Positions 35,877 through 44,362 of a DNA stretch of 64,000 bases are shown here, in pieces. A program made the position numbers and the translations under genes. The stretch spans positions 3,390,001 through 3,454,000 of the forward strand of contig NZ_CP147020.1 in NCBI RefSeq assembly GCF_037126435.1, given 5' to 3'. Source of the DNA: Bernardetia sp. ABR2-2B. GTDB lineage: Bacteria; Bacteroidota; Bacteroidia; Cytophagales; Bernardetiaceae. Position 1 is the first letter of the stretch, and each line of letters begins with the position of its first letter. The notes under the pieces were generated by a model. It made no database searches and had not been told where the DNA came from. It worked only from the letters and a program-made list of their open reading frames with translations.

Positions 35877-36443
35877 TTAAACAAAAAACTGTTCATAATT
35901 TTCTATTTTTTCTTCTAATCGTTTGGTTAAATAAGGATTTGCTTGTCTTAGCTTTTCCAAAATAAGTTTAGCTTCCTTTTGGTATTTTTTTTTCTTTTCT
36001 AAATTCCAATAATGAGGTGGCTCTTTGAGGTTTACAATTCGGTCAGCTAGTTTTACAAACTGTACTTCTATTGGCTGTCTTGATAATTTTTCCAAACTAT
36101 CATTCATTTGTTGTTCCTTTGGTAGTTTTTCATTTTTTGTCATTGCCCAAACGCCATTTTTTACTTCTTCTCCAAATTGCTTCTCTATTTCTTCTAAAGT
36201 AACTGAAGTATCTTCAACTGTATCGTGAAGAATAGCAACCAATACACCCAAATCTTGATTAAGGTTTTTATCAGTTGTATTCTTGAGTGTTTCTTGAAAA
36301 GCAGATAAGGTTTCTGTCATTACTTCTGTGATATGAAGAAAATAAGGAAATTCTATATTCGGTACAGAAGAACTCATTTTTTGTCCTTCGTGTGCCTTAC
36401 AAGCAAAATATAAAGCCTCTCTATACAAATCGGTATTGTTCAT
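35877..36443 (-). CDS. HD-domain phosphohydrolase (SpoT/MESH1-like)
   Basis: A 188-residue protein with the HD metal site: a His in FPYFLHITEV, then the His-Asp pair in ILHDTVEDT. Downstream VKLADRIVNLKEPP is also typical of the SpoT hydrolase domain. Such small stand-alone proteins may hydrolyse (p)ppGpp or NADPH, which is suggested here only by family. The frame is open from a TTG at 36458 that overlaps the preceding stop; the ATG at 36443 is preferred, 11 bp after the DUF1569 stop, so the two are an operon. Confidence 0.85.
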   Translation of the reverse strand: MNNTDLYREALYFACKAHEGQKMSSSVPNIEFPYFLHITEVMTETLSAFQETLKNTTDKNLNQDLGVLVAILHDTVEDTSVTLEEIEKQFGEEVKNGVWAMTKNEKLPKEQQMNDSLEKLSRQPIEVQFVKLADRIVNLKEPPHYWNLEKKKKYQKEAKLILEKLRQANPYLTKRLEEKIENYEQFFV

Positions 36444-36454
36444 AAACTTTAAAA

Positions 36455-36910
36455 TCAAACATTAAATTGAGATAAATGATGGTCAAGATGCTTGTAAAAC
36501 ATATTATTCCATTCTTTTTTAGATAGTTTTCCAAAAGAGTGAGACTCTTTGTTGTCAAAATAGTTTTCTCCCAATTCTTGTGTTTTTTGGAGATACTCTA
36601 TCAAACGTTTTTTTTCTATTTCAAAAGTTCGCTTATCTTTTATAATGAATTGAGGTGCTGTTTGTCCGTTTTTAGGAAACGGATTTTCACTAACAACTTT
36701 GTTTTTCACAAAAGATTTTAAAATAAATTTTACAAACAGATTTGGTTTTTTGTGCTTTCCTTCTTCATAGACCATTTCATAAGCGATGTTACAGTGAGCA
36801 AGCATTTTTTCTACACTCATCGTTCCCCAAAGAGGTTGTGTTTCTGGAGTTAGTTTTTCTATTCGGTGAATAATTTGGTCAGTAACGCTTTTTTCAAAAA
36901 TATTCTTCAT
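36455..36910 (-). CDS. DUF1569 protein (DinB-like fold)
   Basis: A 151-residue protein recognised by the C-terminal signature FGKLSKKEWNNMFYKHLDHHLSQF and the early PLWGTMSVEKMLAHCNIAYE. Both belong to DUF1569, a four-helix-bundle family related to DinB, with His residues (39, 142, 143) able to hold a metal. Biochemical role unknown. It forms a two-gene operon with the HD gene downstream. Confidence 0.85.
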   Translation of the reverse strand: MKNIFEKSVTDQIIHRIEKLTPETQPLWGTMSVEKMLAHCNIAYEMVYEEGKHKKPNLFVKFILKSFVKNKVVSENPFPKNGQTAPQFIIKDKRTFEIEKKRLIEYLQKTQELGENYFDNKESHSFGKLSKKEWNNMFYKHLDHHLSQFNV

Positions 36911-36945
36911 TAGGTTTTTATTGAGGTTTTCTTTAGAACTCTTTT

Positions 36946-36965
36946 CCCACGATTAAAATCGTGGG
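36946..36965. terminator. Hairpin between lnt and the DUF1569 gene
   Basis: cccacgatt pairs with aatcgtggg, with T residues following on the plus strand only. It sits 40 bp beyond the lnt stop. It could also be a short palindromic repeat of the REP type. Confidence 0.5.
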
Positions 36966-37004
36966 TTTTGTTTAATTCTGCTTACTTGTCGGTAGTAACT
37001 ATGT

Positions 37005-38717
37005 TTACTTATTTCGTAATTTTCTAACAAGAGCAGAGATAAAAAACAAAATAGCTAAAAATCCTGCAAGTCTGCCTAAATAATCTCCGTGAAGGGTGTA
37101 AAAAGTAATTTCATTGTTCAGTTTTACTTTATGTTTTAAAGCTGCTTGTTCTCCGTAGTTGCTTTTCGAAATAGTTTTTCCTCTTTGGTCTATAAAGCCA
37201 GAAATTCCTGTATTTGCTGCCCGTGCTACACTACGTCGTGTTTCTATGGCACGTAAAGCTGAAAGTCCCCAAAGCTGACGAGGTGCAGGTGTATTTCCCC
37301 ACCAGCCTTCATTTGTAGGAACGACAATTACATTTGCGCCATTTTGAGCATATTCTGTGCAAAACTCGCCATAAACAGCCTCCCAGCATATTACAGGAGC
37401 TACTTTTGCCTCTGAATTTGGCGATTCGAAAACGCTTCGGTAGTCTTGCGTTCCCAATGTTCCCATAATATCTACAAAAACTAAGGAAGCACTTTGGTTA
37501 GGCAGAACCATTTTGATAGGATTAGTTTCTGCTCCGATAACAAGTTTTGATTTATGATAAAATGAAACTGAATCTTCTATAGAAGGAACAAACTGTACTG
37601 CCGAATTATACATATCATAATACGAATCTCCTCCTTTAGATTTTCGTGCTGTTTTCGGAACAGTATCATTTCCTGTGTAAAATTTATAGGTATCTGCCCC
37701 TGAAATAAGAATTAGGTTATTTTCCCTACAAAAATTAAAAATAGGTTCTAAATCAAGCTGATTTGTATAATTATATTCAGTAGAATTTTTATGAAAAGCT
37801 GTTTCAGGCAAAATAACATACTTTGTAGAATCTGTAATTATACTTTTAGCTAAATCGATATATCTCTGAATTTGATTTTGAAAAGGAATATGATTGGTAG
37901 AAGGTTCGCCTGTTTTTGGATTATTAGCAAATTTTTCAGAATAACAATCTAAGTTGGGTTGAATGACAGCTATTTCTACTGTTTTTTGATTATCGTCTAG
38001 TATATTCTCATCATAAACCGAATAAAGTCCGTAAGAAAAACCTATCGGAACTAATATCCAAACTAAAAAAGCACCTACTTTTATTTCTGATTTTATGAAA
38101 ACGTGATATGCCAAAATATTTGCCAAAAGCACCCAAAGTGTTCCCCCAAATGCTCCTGTATATTCGTACCATTGTACCCACTGAGGAACTTCGCCAAATG
38201 CATTTCCGATATTCATCCAAGGATAAGACAAAACCCAATTGAGATGAACGTATTCGAAAAATAACCAACACGAAACAAAGGATAGGTAATTGATAAAGCC
38301 AACTGAAAAACGCCTTGTAAAAATATAAAAGACAATAGGCAAGAGTTGTAGAAGAGCATTTAATAAAAATATACCTATTACAGCAAAACTCATTGCATTC
38401 CAAAGCCACCAATAAACACCAGCATTCCAAATCACAAAATAAACCCAAATAAAAAAACATAGACGAGTAAAGTATTTTTTCTTTTTTATTACTGTGTCAG
38501 TATTTTTTTGCTGTTTTTTGCTCTGAATTTCATTTTTATTGAAGTAAAACTCTATAAGTTCTATCAAAGGAACAAACCCCACAAAAAGCAAAGGCGAAAA
38601 AGGAAAGTACCAACCCAGAGCCATCAAAACACCTCCCAAAACAGAAAGAGAAAGTGCATAATATTTCTTTTGACGATATTCTTCTAAATGAGCCTGAAAA
38701 GATAAAAGTGAAGACAT
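37005..38717 (-). CDS. lnt: Apolipoprotein N-acyltransferase
   Basis: A 570-residue membrane enzyme that adds the third acyl chain to the N-terminal Cys of lipoproteins. About seven membrane helices (residues 20-235) precede a periplasmic nitrilase-like domain with the Glu of LPETAFHKN (about 302), the Lys of HKSKLVIGAET (about 387) and the Cys of PVICWEAVYGEF (about 445), the catalytic triad. A last helix closes the C-terminus. The 45-residue polar insertion after the second helix (KNEIQSKKQQKNTDTVIKKK) is unusual but in frame. The many lipoproteins in the window are its likely substrates. Confidence 0.93.
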   Translation of the reverse strand: MSSLLSFQAHLEEYRQKKYYALSLSVLGGVLMALGWYFPFSPLLFVGFVPLIELIEFYFNKNEIQSKKQQKNTDTVIKKKKYFTRLCFFIWVYFVIWNAGVYWWLWNAMSFAVIGIFLLNALLQLLPIVFYIFTRRFSVGFINYLSFVSCWLFFEYVHLNWVLSYPWMNIGNAFGEVPQWVQWYEYTGAFGGTLWVLLANILAYHVFIKSEIKVGAFLVWILVPIGFSYGLYSVYDENILDDNQKTVEIAVIQPNLDCYSEKFANNPKTGEPSTNHIPFQNQIQRYIDLAKSIITDSTKYVILPETAFHKNSTEYNYTNQLDLEPIFNFCRENNLILISGADTYKFYTGNDTVPKTARKSKGGDSYYDMYNSAVQFVPSIEDSVSFYHKSKLVIGAETNPIKMVLPNQSASLVFVDIMGTLGTQDYRSVFESPNSEAKVAPVICWEAVYGEFCTEYAQNGANVIVVPTNEGWWGNTPAPRQLWGLSALRAIETRRSVARAANTGISGFIDQRGKTISKSNYGEQAALKHKVKLNNEITFYTLHGDYLGRLAGFLAILFFISALVRKLRNK

Positions 38718-38871
38718 TCTATACTAATGAAGAGTGGAAAATTAAAAATGTAGAATTGAAATTATAACAAAGTTAATTAAAGCAAGTCAAAATTAGATAA
38801 ATTGTTTTTTAATGCAGAATTTGATAGCTTTCTATAATCAAAACGACTACTCATTTCTTTACTTATCAATT

Positions 38872-39456
38872 ATGAAATCATTTATTTTATCAGTCTTATT
38901 TTTTACTTTTTTACAGACCTCTTTTGCTCAAAAATATGAGTACAATATTATAGGAGAGCATTTTAGTGATACACTTTACTCAAATAGAGTTATTTCTATA
39001 AGAGAAGTAAATACAGCCACTACAACAGATAGAAAAGCAGTTTTTGAAAGACCAAAAGACACTACTTATATTTATCACTTAGTAGGAGAAGGCGAAAATG
39101 TTGAATATATTTTGAACTTGTACCAAACTTGTGCGCCTTGTTTTTCGAAGTGGAATGATGTAGAATATACAGAGTTTTCGACTTTCCTAAAACAACCTTT
39201 TTATGAAGGAGAATATCTAAAAGTAGCCTTAAAAAAGGAGTATCAAAACGGAACAGCAGCAGAGTTTAGAAAAAGAACAATATATAAAACTTTTAAGAAG
39301 CAAACCTATCTTTCCACTATTGCAAGAGATTATAGAGTAACCAAAGATGAATTGATTAAATGGAATAATCTACATGATGGTGTATATATGGTAGAAAGTA
39401 CAAAACTAATTGTGGGAGAAATGGAGTATAAATATACTTGTTCTTGTCTTGAATAA
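38872..39456 (+). CDS. Secreted LysM-domain protein
   Basis: A 194-residue protein with a good signal peptide (MKSFILSVLFFTFLQTSFAQ). Its C-terminal part (about 145-187) is a LysM module, TYLSTIARDYRVTKDELIKW then NNLHDGVYMVESTKLIVGE, which binds N-acetylglucosamine polymers such as peptidoglycan. The Cys pair CAPC (about 85-88) and terminal CSC are also present. The frame is open 20 codons upstream, but the ATG at 38872 starts the signal peptide. It precedes an L,D-transpeptidase gene, which suggests a wall-related role. Confidence 0.8.
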   Translation: MKSFILSVLFFTFLQTSFAQKYEYNIIGEHFSDTLYSNRVISIREVNTATTTDRKAVFERPKDTTYIYHLVGEGENVEYILNLYQTCAPCFSKWNDVEYTEFSTFLKQPFYEGEYLKVALKKEYQNGTAAEFRKRTIYKTFKKQTYLSTIARDYRVTKDELIKWNNLHDGVYMVESTKLIVGEMEYKYTCSCLE

Positions 39457-39650
39457 ATGTATCTCTGAATCTGCAATGCTATTTGATGTCTAAACATAGA
39501 AGTTGTTTAAGAATGTAGATTTTTCCTTAGAATTGGGTTTGCAAACTCAATTCCAAGGAAAAACAACCTAGCCTTTGTTGGTGTTTTAGCATAGTGACAT
39601 CAACAAATACACAACCTATTATTAAACAACTTTATAAACTATTGCCACTT

Positions 39651-40430
39651 ATGAAAACACAAAAATATTATTTTACTACCAGTTGTTGTCTATTTTTTTC
39701 AGCTCTTTTTTGCTTTTCTTTTGTCGCTTACAAAAAATACGATGACTTTATTTCTGAGCAAAAAAGATACAAAAAAGTCCGTCAAGCTTATCAAGAAAAA
39801 GAAGATTACCTAACGAATAAACTAAAACAAAAAAATCTCTCTCTTCAAAACATCAATATTTTGATGGTTGCTTACAAAGATGAAGAAGAATTAGAAATGT
39901 ATGTCAAAGCAAAATCAGATAAATCTTATCAAAAATTTCTGACCTATGATATTTGTAGAAGTTCGGGCAGTTTAGGAGCGAAAAATCAGCAAGGAGACTA
40001 TCAAGTTCCTGAAGGGTTTTATTATATCAATCACTTCAATCCAATGAGTAGTTATTTTCTTTCTTTGGGAATAAGCTATCCCAATCAAGCTGACAAAAAA
40101 CGAAATCCTACAAGAACAACAAAGGATTTGGGAGGAGCAATTTATCTACACGGTTCTTGCGTAACTATTGGCTGTATTCCAATTACAGATGAGTGGATAA
40201 AAGAAGTGTATGTTTTGGCAGTACAGGCACGAGCAAACGGACAAACCAAAATTCCAATTTATGTTTTTCCTTTTCGTTTTACAGAGAAAAATAAAGATAC
40301 ATTTTATCCAAAAAATCAAAAATTGGTAAGATTTTGGGACAACATAAAGATAGGATATGAAAAATTTGAGAAAAATAAGCAAAAATTATCTTTTCAGATA
40401 GATGCAAAAGGTAATTATATTTTTGATTAA
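39651..40430 (+). CDS. L,D-transpeptidase (YkuD family)
   Basis: A 259-residue exported protein: an N-terminal membrane anchor (about 10-27), a helical linker, then a YkuD catalytic domain. The active-site signature is HGSCVTIGCIPITDEWI, His and the Cys of IGC forming the pair that transfers peptide cross-links in peptidoglycan. The upstream GGAIYLHG fits. It resembles the YafK branch that trims or attaches lipoprotein-type links, but this is not certain. The frame is open from a GTG at 39594; the ATG at 39651 starts the anchor. Confidence 0.86.
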   Translation: MKTQKYYFTTSCCLFFSALFCFSFVAYKKYDDFISEQKRYKKVRQAYQEKEDYLTNKLKQKNLSLQNINILMVAYKDEEELEMYVKAKSDKSYQKFLTYDICRSSGSLGAKNQQGDYQVPEGFYYINHFNPMSSYFLSLGISYPNQADKKRNPTRTTKDLGGAIYLHGSCVTIGCIPITDEWIKEVYVLAVQARANGQTKIPIYVFPFRFTEKNKDTFYPKNQKLVRFWDNIKIGYEKFEKNKQKLSFQIDAKGNYIFD

Positions 40431-40528
40431 TAATTGCTCAACATATCTACTAAAAACAAGAACTCTTTTTAAAGCGTTGATAAACAAAATTTTTAAAACT
40501 CAACTCATTCATCTAATTTTTTAATACA

Positions 40529-41278
40529 ATGAAACAGCCTACTATTTATTCTGCATTAATTTTTACTTTTGCTTTTTTTATTTTCTCAACTGTTTCTTTT
40601 GCACAGCGAAACAAAAATCCATACAAAGACAAATCAAAGACAATTGCAGTAGATGAAAAGAATGTCTATGATGCAAGTAAAGACAAAAACAGAAAAGAAC
40701 TACACTTGAAAGATACAATTCCTGCTGAGGATTTTTCCGAATTTATAGATAAAATCAAGGAAGTAAAAACACCTTATGATTTGAGCGAAAAGTCAAGCAA
40801 AAAATCATTTTCGCCAGTTTCGATGACGACTTATAATAAATATTTCAATGTCATTAATGGATTAGGCGAGAGAGTAATGGTTGAGCCAAATGGTAAAAAT
40901 CGTTTATACTTGATTGGTCAATTAGCTGATATGCCAGAGGGAATCGTAGCACTTTTATTTTATGGTTATGATGGTTCTATTTTTCAGTTTACAAAATTGG
41001 TTACTTTCAATGAAGAAGGATATCCAATTGTAGAGCAAAATGTACAATATTATATCAGAGGTTCGCAAGATGGCTTTACACAAGAAGAAAAAGTAACTTG
41101 CAAAATCAATGAAGATAATACAGTAAACTGTATGACTTATGCAGCCGAAGGAGAAAAAGAAGAGATGACTTTAAAGTCAGGTACAATCCATGAAGTACAG
41201 CCAGATGGAACAATCGAAGAGATTGGAATTGTGGACTTAGAAGCTGAAACAGAAGTAGAAGAAAACGAAGATAAGTAA
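40529..41278 (+). CDS. Secreted hypothetical protein
   Basis: A 249-residue protein with a signal peptide (about 1-25, ending SFAQ) and a basic then highly acidic mature chain. The middle (about 105-195) has hydrophobic strands (NRLYLIGQLADMPEGIVALL and FYGYDGSIFQFTKLV) and a two-Cys pair. The last 40 residues are acidic repeats of E. I do not recognise a family. It is followed by a terminator. Confidence 0.65.
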   Translation: MKQPTIYSALIFTFAFFIFSTVSFAQRNKNPYKDKSKTIAVDEKNVYDASKDKNRKELHLKDTIPAEDFSEFIDKIKEVKTPYDLSEKSSKKSFSPVSMTTYNKYFNVINGLGERVMVEPNGKNRLYLIGQLADMPEGIVALLFYGYDGSIFQFTKLVTFNEEGYPIVEQNVQYYIRGSQDGFTQEEKVTCKINEDNTVNCMTYAAEGEKEEMTLKSGTIHEVQPDGTIEEIGIVDLEAETEVEENEDK

Positions 41279-41326
41279 TTCTTATTCATCAAATTAAGTA
41301 GTCAAAATTAGAAGAAAATCAAAACC

Positions 41327-41373
41327 AAAACGTTATTCACTTCGTTCTTTAAACAAAGAGAATAGCGTTTTTT
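41327..41373 (+). terminator. Terminator
   Basis: aaaacgttattc pairs with gaatagcgtttt across an imperfect inner loop. T residues follow. Confidence 0.75.
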
Positions 41374-41447
41374 TATGCTCAAAAGTGTATAAAATTATTT
41401 TGTTATTCCTTAATTCTAATTTCATCTAAAACAAATATATAAATTTT

Positions 41448-41954
41448 ATGAATAGCTCAAATAATAACGAAGTGCTAACACTCTCAGGGATTATACTTGG
41501 TGTTGGTTTGGTTTTGATTGTGGCAGTAGTTTCCCTTTTTAATAGTTCTTCTAGCGAAGAAGGCAAAACTACTACTGATACGGCTGAAAGTGCAGCACCT
41601 GTTGAAGATATAAATACAAAAGTAGCCTCTCTTGCCGAACCTCAGAAAGCAACTGTTTTGCAAGGACACGAACTTTTTCAAGGAAATTGCGCTCAATGCC
41701 ATGCCATTAATAAAAAGGTGGTTGGCCCTGCTCTGAAAGGCGTAATGAATCGTTGGGAAAACGAAGCAGCAATAGTTAATTTTATCAAATATCCTGAAAA
41801 AGTAATTACAGGAGGAAAGAATGATTATGCAGCCAAACTATATGAAGAATACGGACAGATGATGCCAAATCACGATTTTTTTAATGATGAGCAAATAAAA
41901 TCAATTCTTACTTATGTTAAGTTCGAATCTGGGGAAGAAATTGCTATGAAATAA
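41448..41954 (+). CDS. Membrane-anchored cytochrome c
   Basis: A 168-residue electron carrier: one membrane helix (about 12-32), an acidic Ser/Thr-rich linker, and a class I cytochrome c domain from about residue 70. Heme is bound covalently by Cys81 and Cys84 (CAQCH) with His85 as one ligand; Met138 or Met139 (QMMP) is the other. It faces the periplasm and probably passes electrons to a terminal oxidase, whose genes are not here. Confidence 0.9.
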   Translation: MNSSNNNEVLTLSGIILGVGLVLIVAVVSLFNSSSSEEGKTTTDTAESAAPVEDINTKVASLAEPQKATVLQGHELFQGNCAQCHAINKKVVGPALKGVMNRWENEAAIVNFIKYPEKVITGGKNDYAAKLYEEYGQMMPNHDFFNDEQIKSILTYVKFESGEEIAMK

Positions 41955-42004
41955 AATTCAGACATAAACTTTTCTATTCTATCTATCTCTACCAAGCATT
42001 TCCT

Positions 42005-42013
42005 GTTTTTGGT
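42005..42013. repeat. Target-site duplication, left copy
   Basis: gtttttggt; the same 9 bases occur at 43195-43203, directly outside the other end of the IS. Confidence 0.8.
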
Positions 42014-42014
42014 C

Positions 42015-43103
42015 TTACTCCATTGACAAAACTTTAATTTTTTGATCAAATTTAGTTTCACTAGTCATTGGATTATTGAGTATTTTTTTAATTTCTATTA
42101 ATCCATATCTGAAAAAAGAGTATTCATTATATCCATTTGAACAGACTCTTATTTTTGTTTTTTTATGTTTCCATTCTCCTACTTTGTAACACCAAACAAA
42201 GGCAATGGAACACAAAGCAATTAATTTAGCTATTTTATTTGGTTCTGTTAATTTTGTATTTTCTAAGTTAAAACCTTGTGATTTTAGTGCTTTAAACAAC
42301 GTTTCGATTTCCCAACGTTGTTTATAAATTTCAAAAATATTATCCAATAAAACAGGTGATGCTAAATAAATATATCCTTTTTGTGTTCGACTTACAGATA
42401 AATATACCTCTGCTTCATTGACTACAAATGTTCCATCTAGTTGATAGGTTTCTGAAATCGAAAGCCCTCTACACCATGCTACAATAGACTTTGTTTTCCC
42501 TTTTCTAGTAGCTTTAAAGTTAGATTTTATACGCATTACAAAATCAAATTTTTTTGTAGCTAAATAGAAAAACCATTTTTTACCTATAAACTCTCTATCT
42601 GCTACAAGAGCAGTAATAGATAAATTAGGAAATTGATTTAAGAAATCTTCTATCAAATCAATTCGTTGTTGAGTAGCTGAATTTCCTGTCCTCGAAAGTA
42701 CAGACCAACAAAGAGGAATAGATACCCCTTTATGAGCTGCTGAGAGAAGCAAAATATTAATATGCTCTTTTCCAACTTTCCAATTCGTTCTATCCAAACA
42801 CAGTACGATATTTTCCCATTGTTCAATGCCTTCTAAGGAAATAATCAAATTAGTAATTGCTTGAAAATCAAGCTCATAATAATTTAAAAAGCGTTCTATA
42901 CGACGTAAAGAAGAACTGTATTCTACATTCCTTTCAAACGCAGTTGCAATTTGAATTAAACCTCCTAGACCTACCTTTATAACAGCTATTACAAAAAGAC
43001 CTATAAATTGAACTCGGGCTAAATGAAACCCTTTTAAATGAGAAGATAAAACACTAACTAATTTTGTAACTTTACCACTAGAAGCATACTTTGCTTTCGC
43101 CAT
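42015..43103 (-). CDS. IS4-family transposase
   Basis: A 362-residue DDE transposase that cuts and joins the IS ends. Catalytic regions seen are LDRTNW (first Asp), ADREF (second Asp) and the YREK motif YKQRWEIETLFKALKSQG (third, Glu). The length is normal for the family and there is no frameshift, so it is probably active. An open frame extends to 43145, but the ATG at 43103 sits exactly in a hairpin (43099-43152), as in other IS elements where read-through mRNA hides the start. No partner genes. Confidence 0.93.
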   Translation of the reverse strand: MAKAKYASSGKVTKLVSVLSSHLKGFHLARVQFIGLFVIAVIKVGLGGLIQIATAFERNVEYSSSLRRIERFLNYYELDFQAITNLIISLEGIEQWENIVLCLDRTNWKVGKEHINILLLSAAHKGVSIPLCWSVLSRTGNSATQQRIDLIEDFLNQFPNLSITALVADREFIGKKWFFYLATKKFDFVMRIKSNFKATRKGKTKSIVAWCRGLSISETYQLDGTFVVNEAEVYLSVSRTQKGYIYLASPVLLDNIFEIYKQRWEIETLFKALKSQGFNLENTKLTEPNKIAKLIALCSIAFVWCYKVGEWKHKKTKIRVCSNGYNEYSFFRYGLIEIKKILNNPMTSETKFDQKIKVLSME

Positions 43104-43152
43104 AATTGAGAAAATTTTGTGAGAAAAATTTTGTGAGAAACTCAATTATGGC
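43099..43152 (-). promoter_or_regulatory. Start-codon hairpin of the transposase
   Basis: A perfect 12-bp stem, gccataattgag (43099-43110) with ctcaattatggc (43141-43152), includes the transposase ATG. The loop is a tandem repeat of aaaattttgtgaga (43111-43124 and 43125-43138). Transcripts entering from outside would fold and block translation; a promoter inside the loop would not make the full stem. Confidence 0.65.
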
Positions 43153-43242
43153 TTTTTTTTATCTAAATTTAAAATCTTTTGTCAGAGGACTGAGGTTTTT
43201 GGTAGAGATTTTTTTTAATTAATCCTTATTTATTTATTTATT

Positions 43243-44028
43243 ATGAAAAAACGAATATTGCTTTCAACTATTTTGGCTCTTCTTCTTCTTACAAGTTTTA
43301 TCATTTACCAAAAAGTAAAAATTGATACAGTTTCTACATATGAGGTAATACAAGATGATGAAAATTATAAAATAGACGAAACTAGATTACTGATTTATGA
43401 ACTCAATCCAAAAGAACAACAGCTAGATTTTTATTGGAAAGATAAAACAGGAAAGAACTATAAAAACTTTGGTGTTCTAAAAAAATCACTTCAAAGACAA
43501 AGTAAAGAATTAGTTTTTGCCACGAATGGAGGAATGTTTAAAAGAGATTTATCGCCACAAGGATTATTTATTGATAATGGAATTACTCGCTTTGAATTGG
43601 ATACTGTTCAAAAAGGCTATGGTAATTTTTATATGCAGCCCAACGGAATTTTTTATTTGACAAAAGATAATAAAGCTATTGTTTCTACTACACATGAATT
43701 TCTCAAAACAAATGATAAACAAAATATAAAATATGCTACTCAGTCAGGACCAATGCTTTTGATTGATGGAAATATTCATTCAAAATTTAGAAAAGGCTCA
43801 TCAAATCTCAACATCAGAAATGGTGTAGGAATATTACCAAATGGAAATATACTCTTTGCAATGTCAAAAGAAGAAATTAATTTTTATGATTTGGCTACTT
43901 TTTTCAAACAAAAAGGCTGTAAAAATGCTCTTTATTTAGATGGCTTTGTTTCCAAAGTCTATTTACCTTCCCAAAACTGGCAACAAACAGATGGAGTTTT
44001 TGGGGTAATTATAGCAGAAATTAAATAA
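43243..44028 (+). CDS. Phosphodiester glycosidase-family protein
   Basis: A 261-residue protein with an N-terminal membrane anchor or signal (about 5-22), then the phosphodiester glycosidase (DUF2233/NAGPA) domain: VFATNGGMFKRDLSPQGLFIDNG (about 92-114), QSGPMLLIDG, NIRNGVGILPNG and ALYLDGFVSKVYLP. Members cleave GlcNAc-phosphodiesters on glycoconjugates or exopolysaccharides; the substrate here is not known. It is followed after 4 bp by a small membrane-protein gene. Confidence 0.87.
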   Translation: MKKRILLSTILALLLLTSFIIYQKVKIDTVSTYEVIQDDENYKIDETRLLIYELNPKEQQLDFYWKDKTGKNYKNFGVLKKSLQRQSKELVFATNGGMFKRDLSPQGLFIDNGITRFELDTVQKGYGNFYMQPNGIFYLTKDNKAIVSTTHEFLKTNDKQNIKYATQSGPMLLIDGNIHSKFRKGSSNLNIRNGVGILPNGNILFAMSKEEINFYDLATFFKQKGCKNALYLDGFVSKVYLPSQNWQQTDGVFGVIIAEIK

Positions 44029-44032
44029 TCAC

Positions 44033-44191
44033 ATGACACACAATCAGAAAATTAATCTTATCAGTATTATCCTCATTATTGTAGCTATTGCTATGGTTGT
44101 AATCGGAATTATTTCAAAAATACTTCCTCCTCCTCTTACCGGAATTGGTTTTTTAGCAATTGCTTGGGGTTTTCAGCTCTTTAAAAAGTAA
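44033..44191 (+). CDS. Small two-helix membrane protein
   Basis: A 52-residue gene (ATG 44033, TAA 44189-44191) reading MTHNQKINLISIILIIVAIA then MVVIGIISKILPPPLTGIGF and LAIAWGFQLFKK. Two hydrophobic helices are separated by a PPP turn. It starts 4 bp after the glycosidase stop, so it is probably co-transcribed. No family recognised. Confidence 0.7.
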   Translation: MTHNQKINLISIILIIVAIAMVVIGIISKILPPPLTGIGFLAIAWGFQLFKK

Positions 44192-44220
44192 CCTTATCTT
44201 TTTATATTAAAAAATAAACG

Positions 44221-44327
44221 TTATCAGAGTTTGTTTTACGTAGTTTAGGCATCCTGCCTGAACACAAAAACAGCTTTTATTCTCAATGGTCAGTCTGGAA
44301 GACTGACATACAAAAATAACCGTGATA
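44221..44327. repeat. Palindrome-ended repeat element, copy 2
   Basis: Its left end ttatcagagtttgtttt and right end aaaaataaccgtgataa pair at 13 of 17 positions. The right end is nearly identical to that of the element at 31109-31242, including the following ggttta. The core has the hairpins gtcagtctggaagactgac and aggcatcctgcct. Confidence 0.65.
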
Positions 44328-44362
44328 AGGTTTAATACACAACGATAACTTAAAATGTAAAT

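Larger units (their letters stand above)
42014..43194 (-). mobile_element. Complete IS4-family insertion sequence (1181 bp)
   Basis: The ends are CTTACTCCATTGACAAAA (42014-42031) and, on the other strand from 43194, CTCAGTCCTCTGACAAAA, matching at 14 of 18 positions. A 9-bp duplication flanks it. It has one transposase gene, whose stop codon lies inside the left terminal repeat. It sits between the cytochrome c and phosphodiester glycosidase genes and interrupts neither. Confidence 0.9.

Noticed and set aside
38011-38460. 149-codon frame inside lnt on the same strand
   Set aside because: It is an alternative frame of lnt, whose own frame has the full catalytic set.
43111-43138. Two 14-bp tandem units as CRISPR or a satellite
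   Set aside because: Only two copies, located in the loop of the IS start hairpin.
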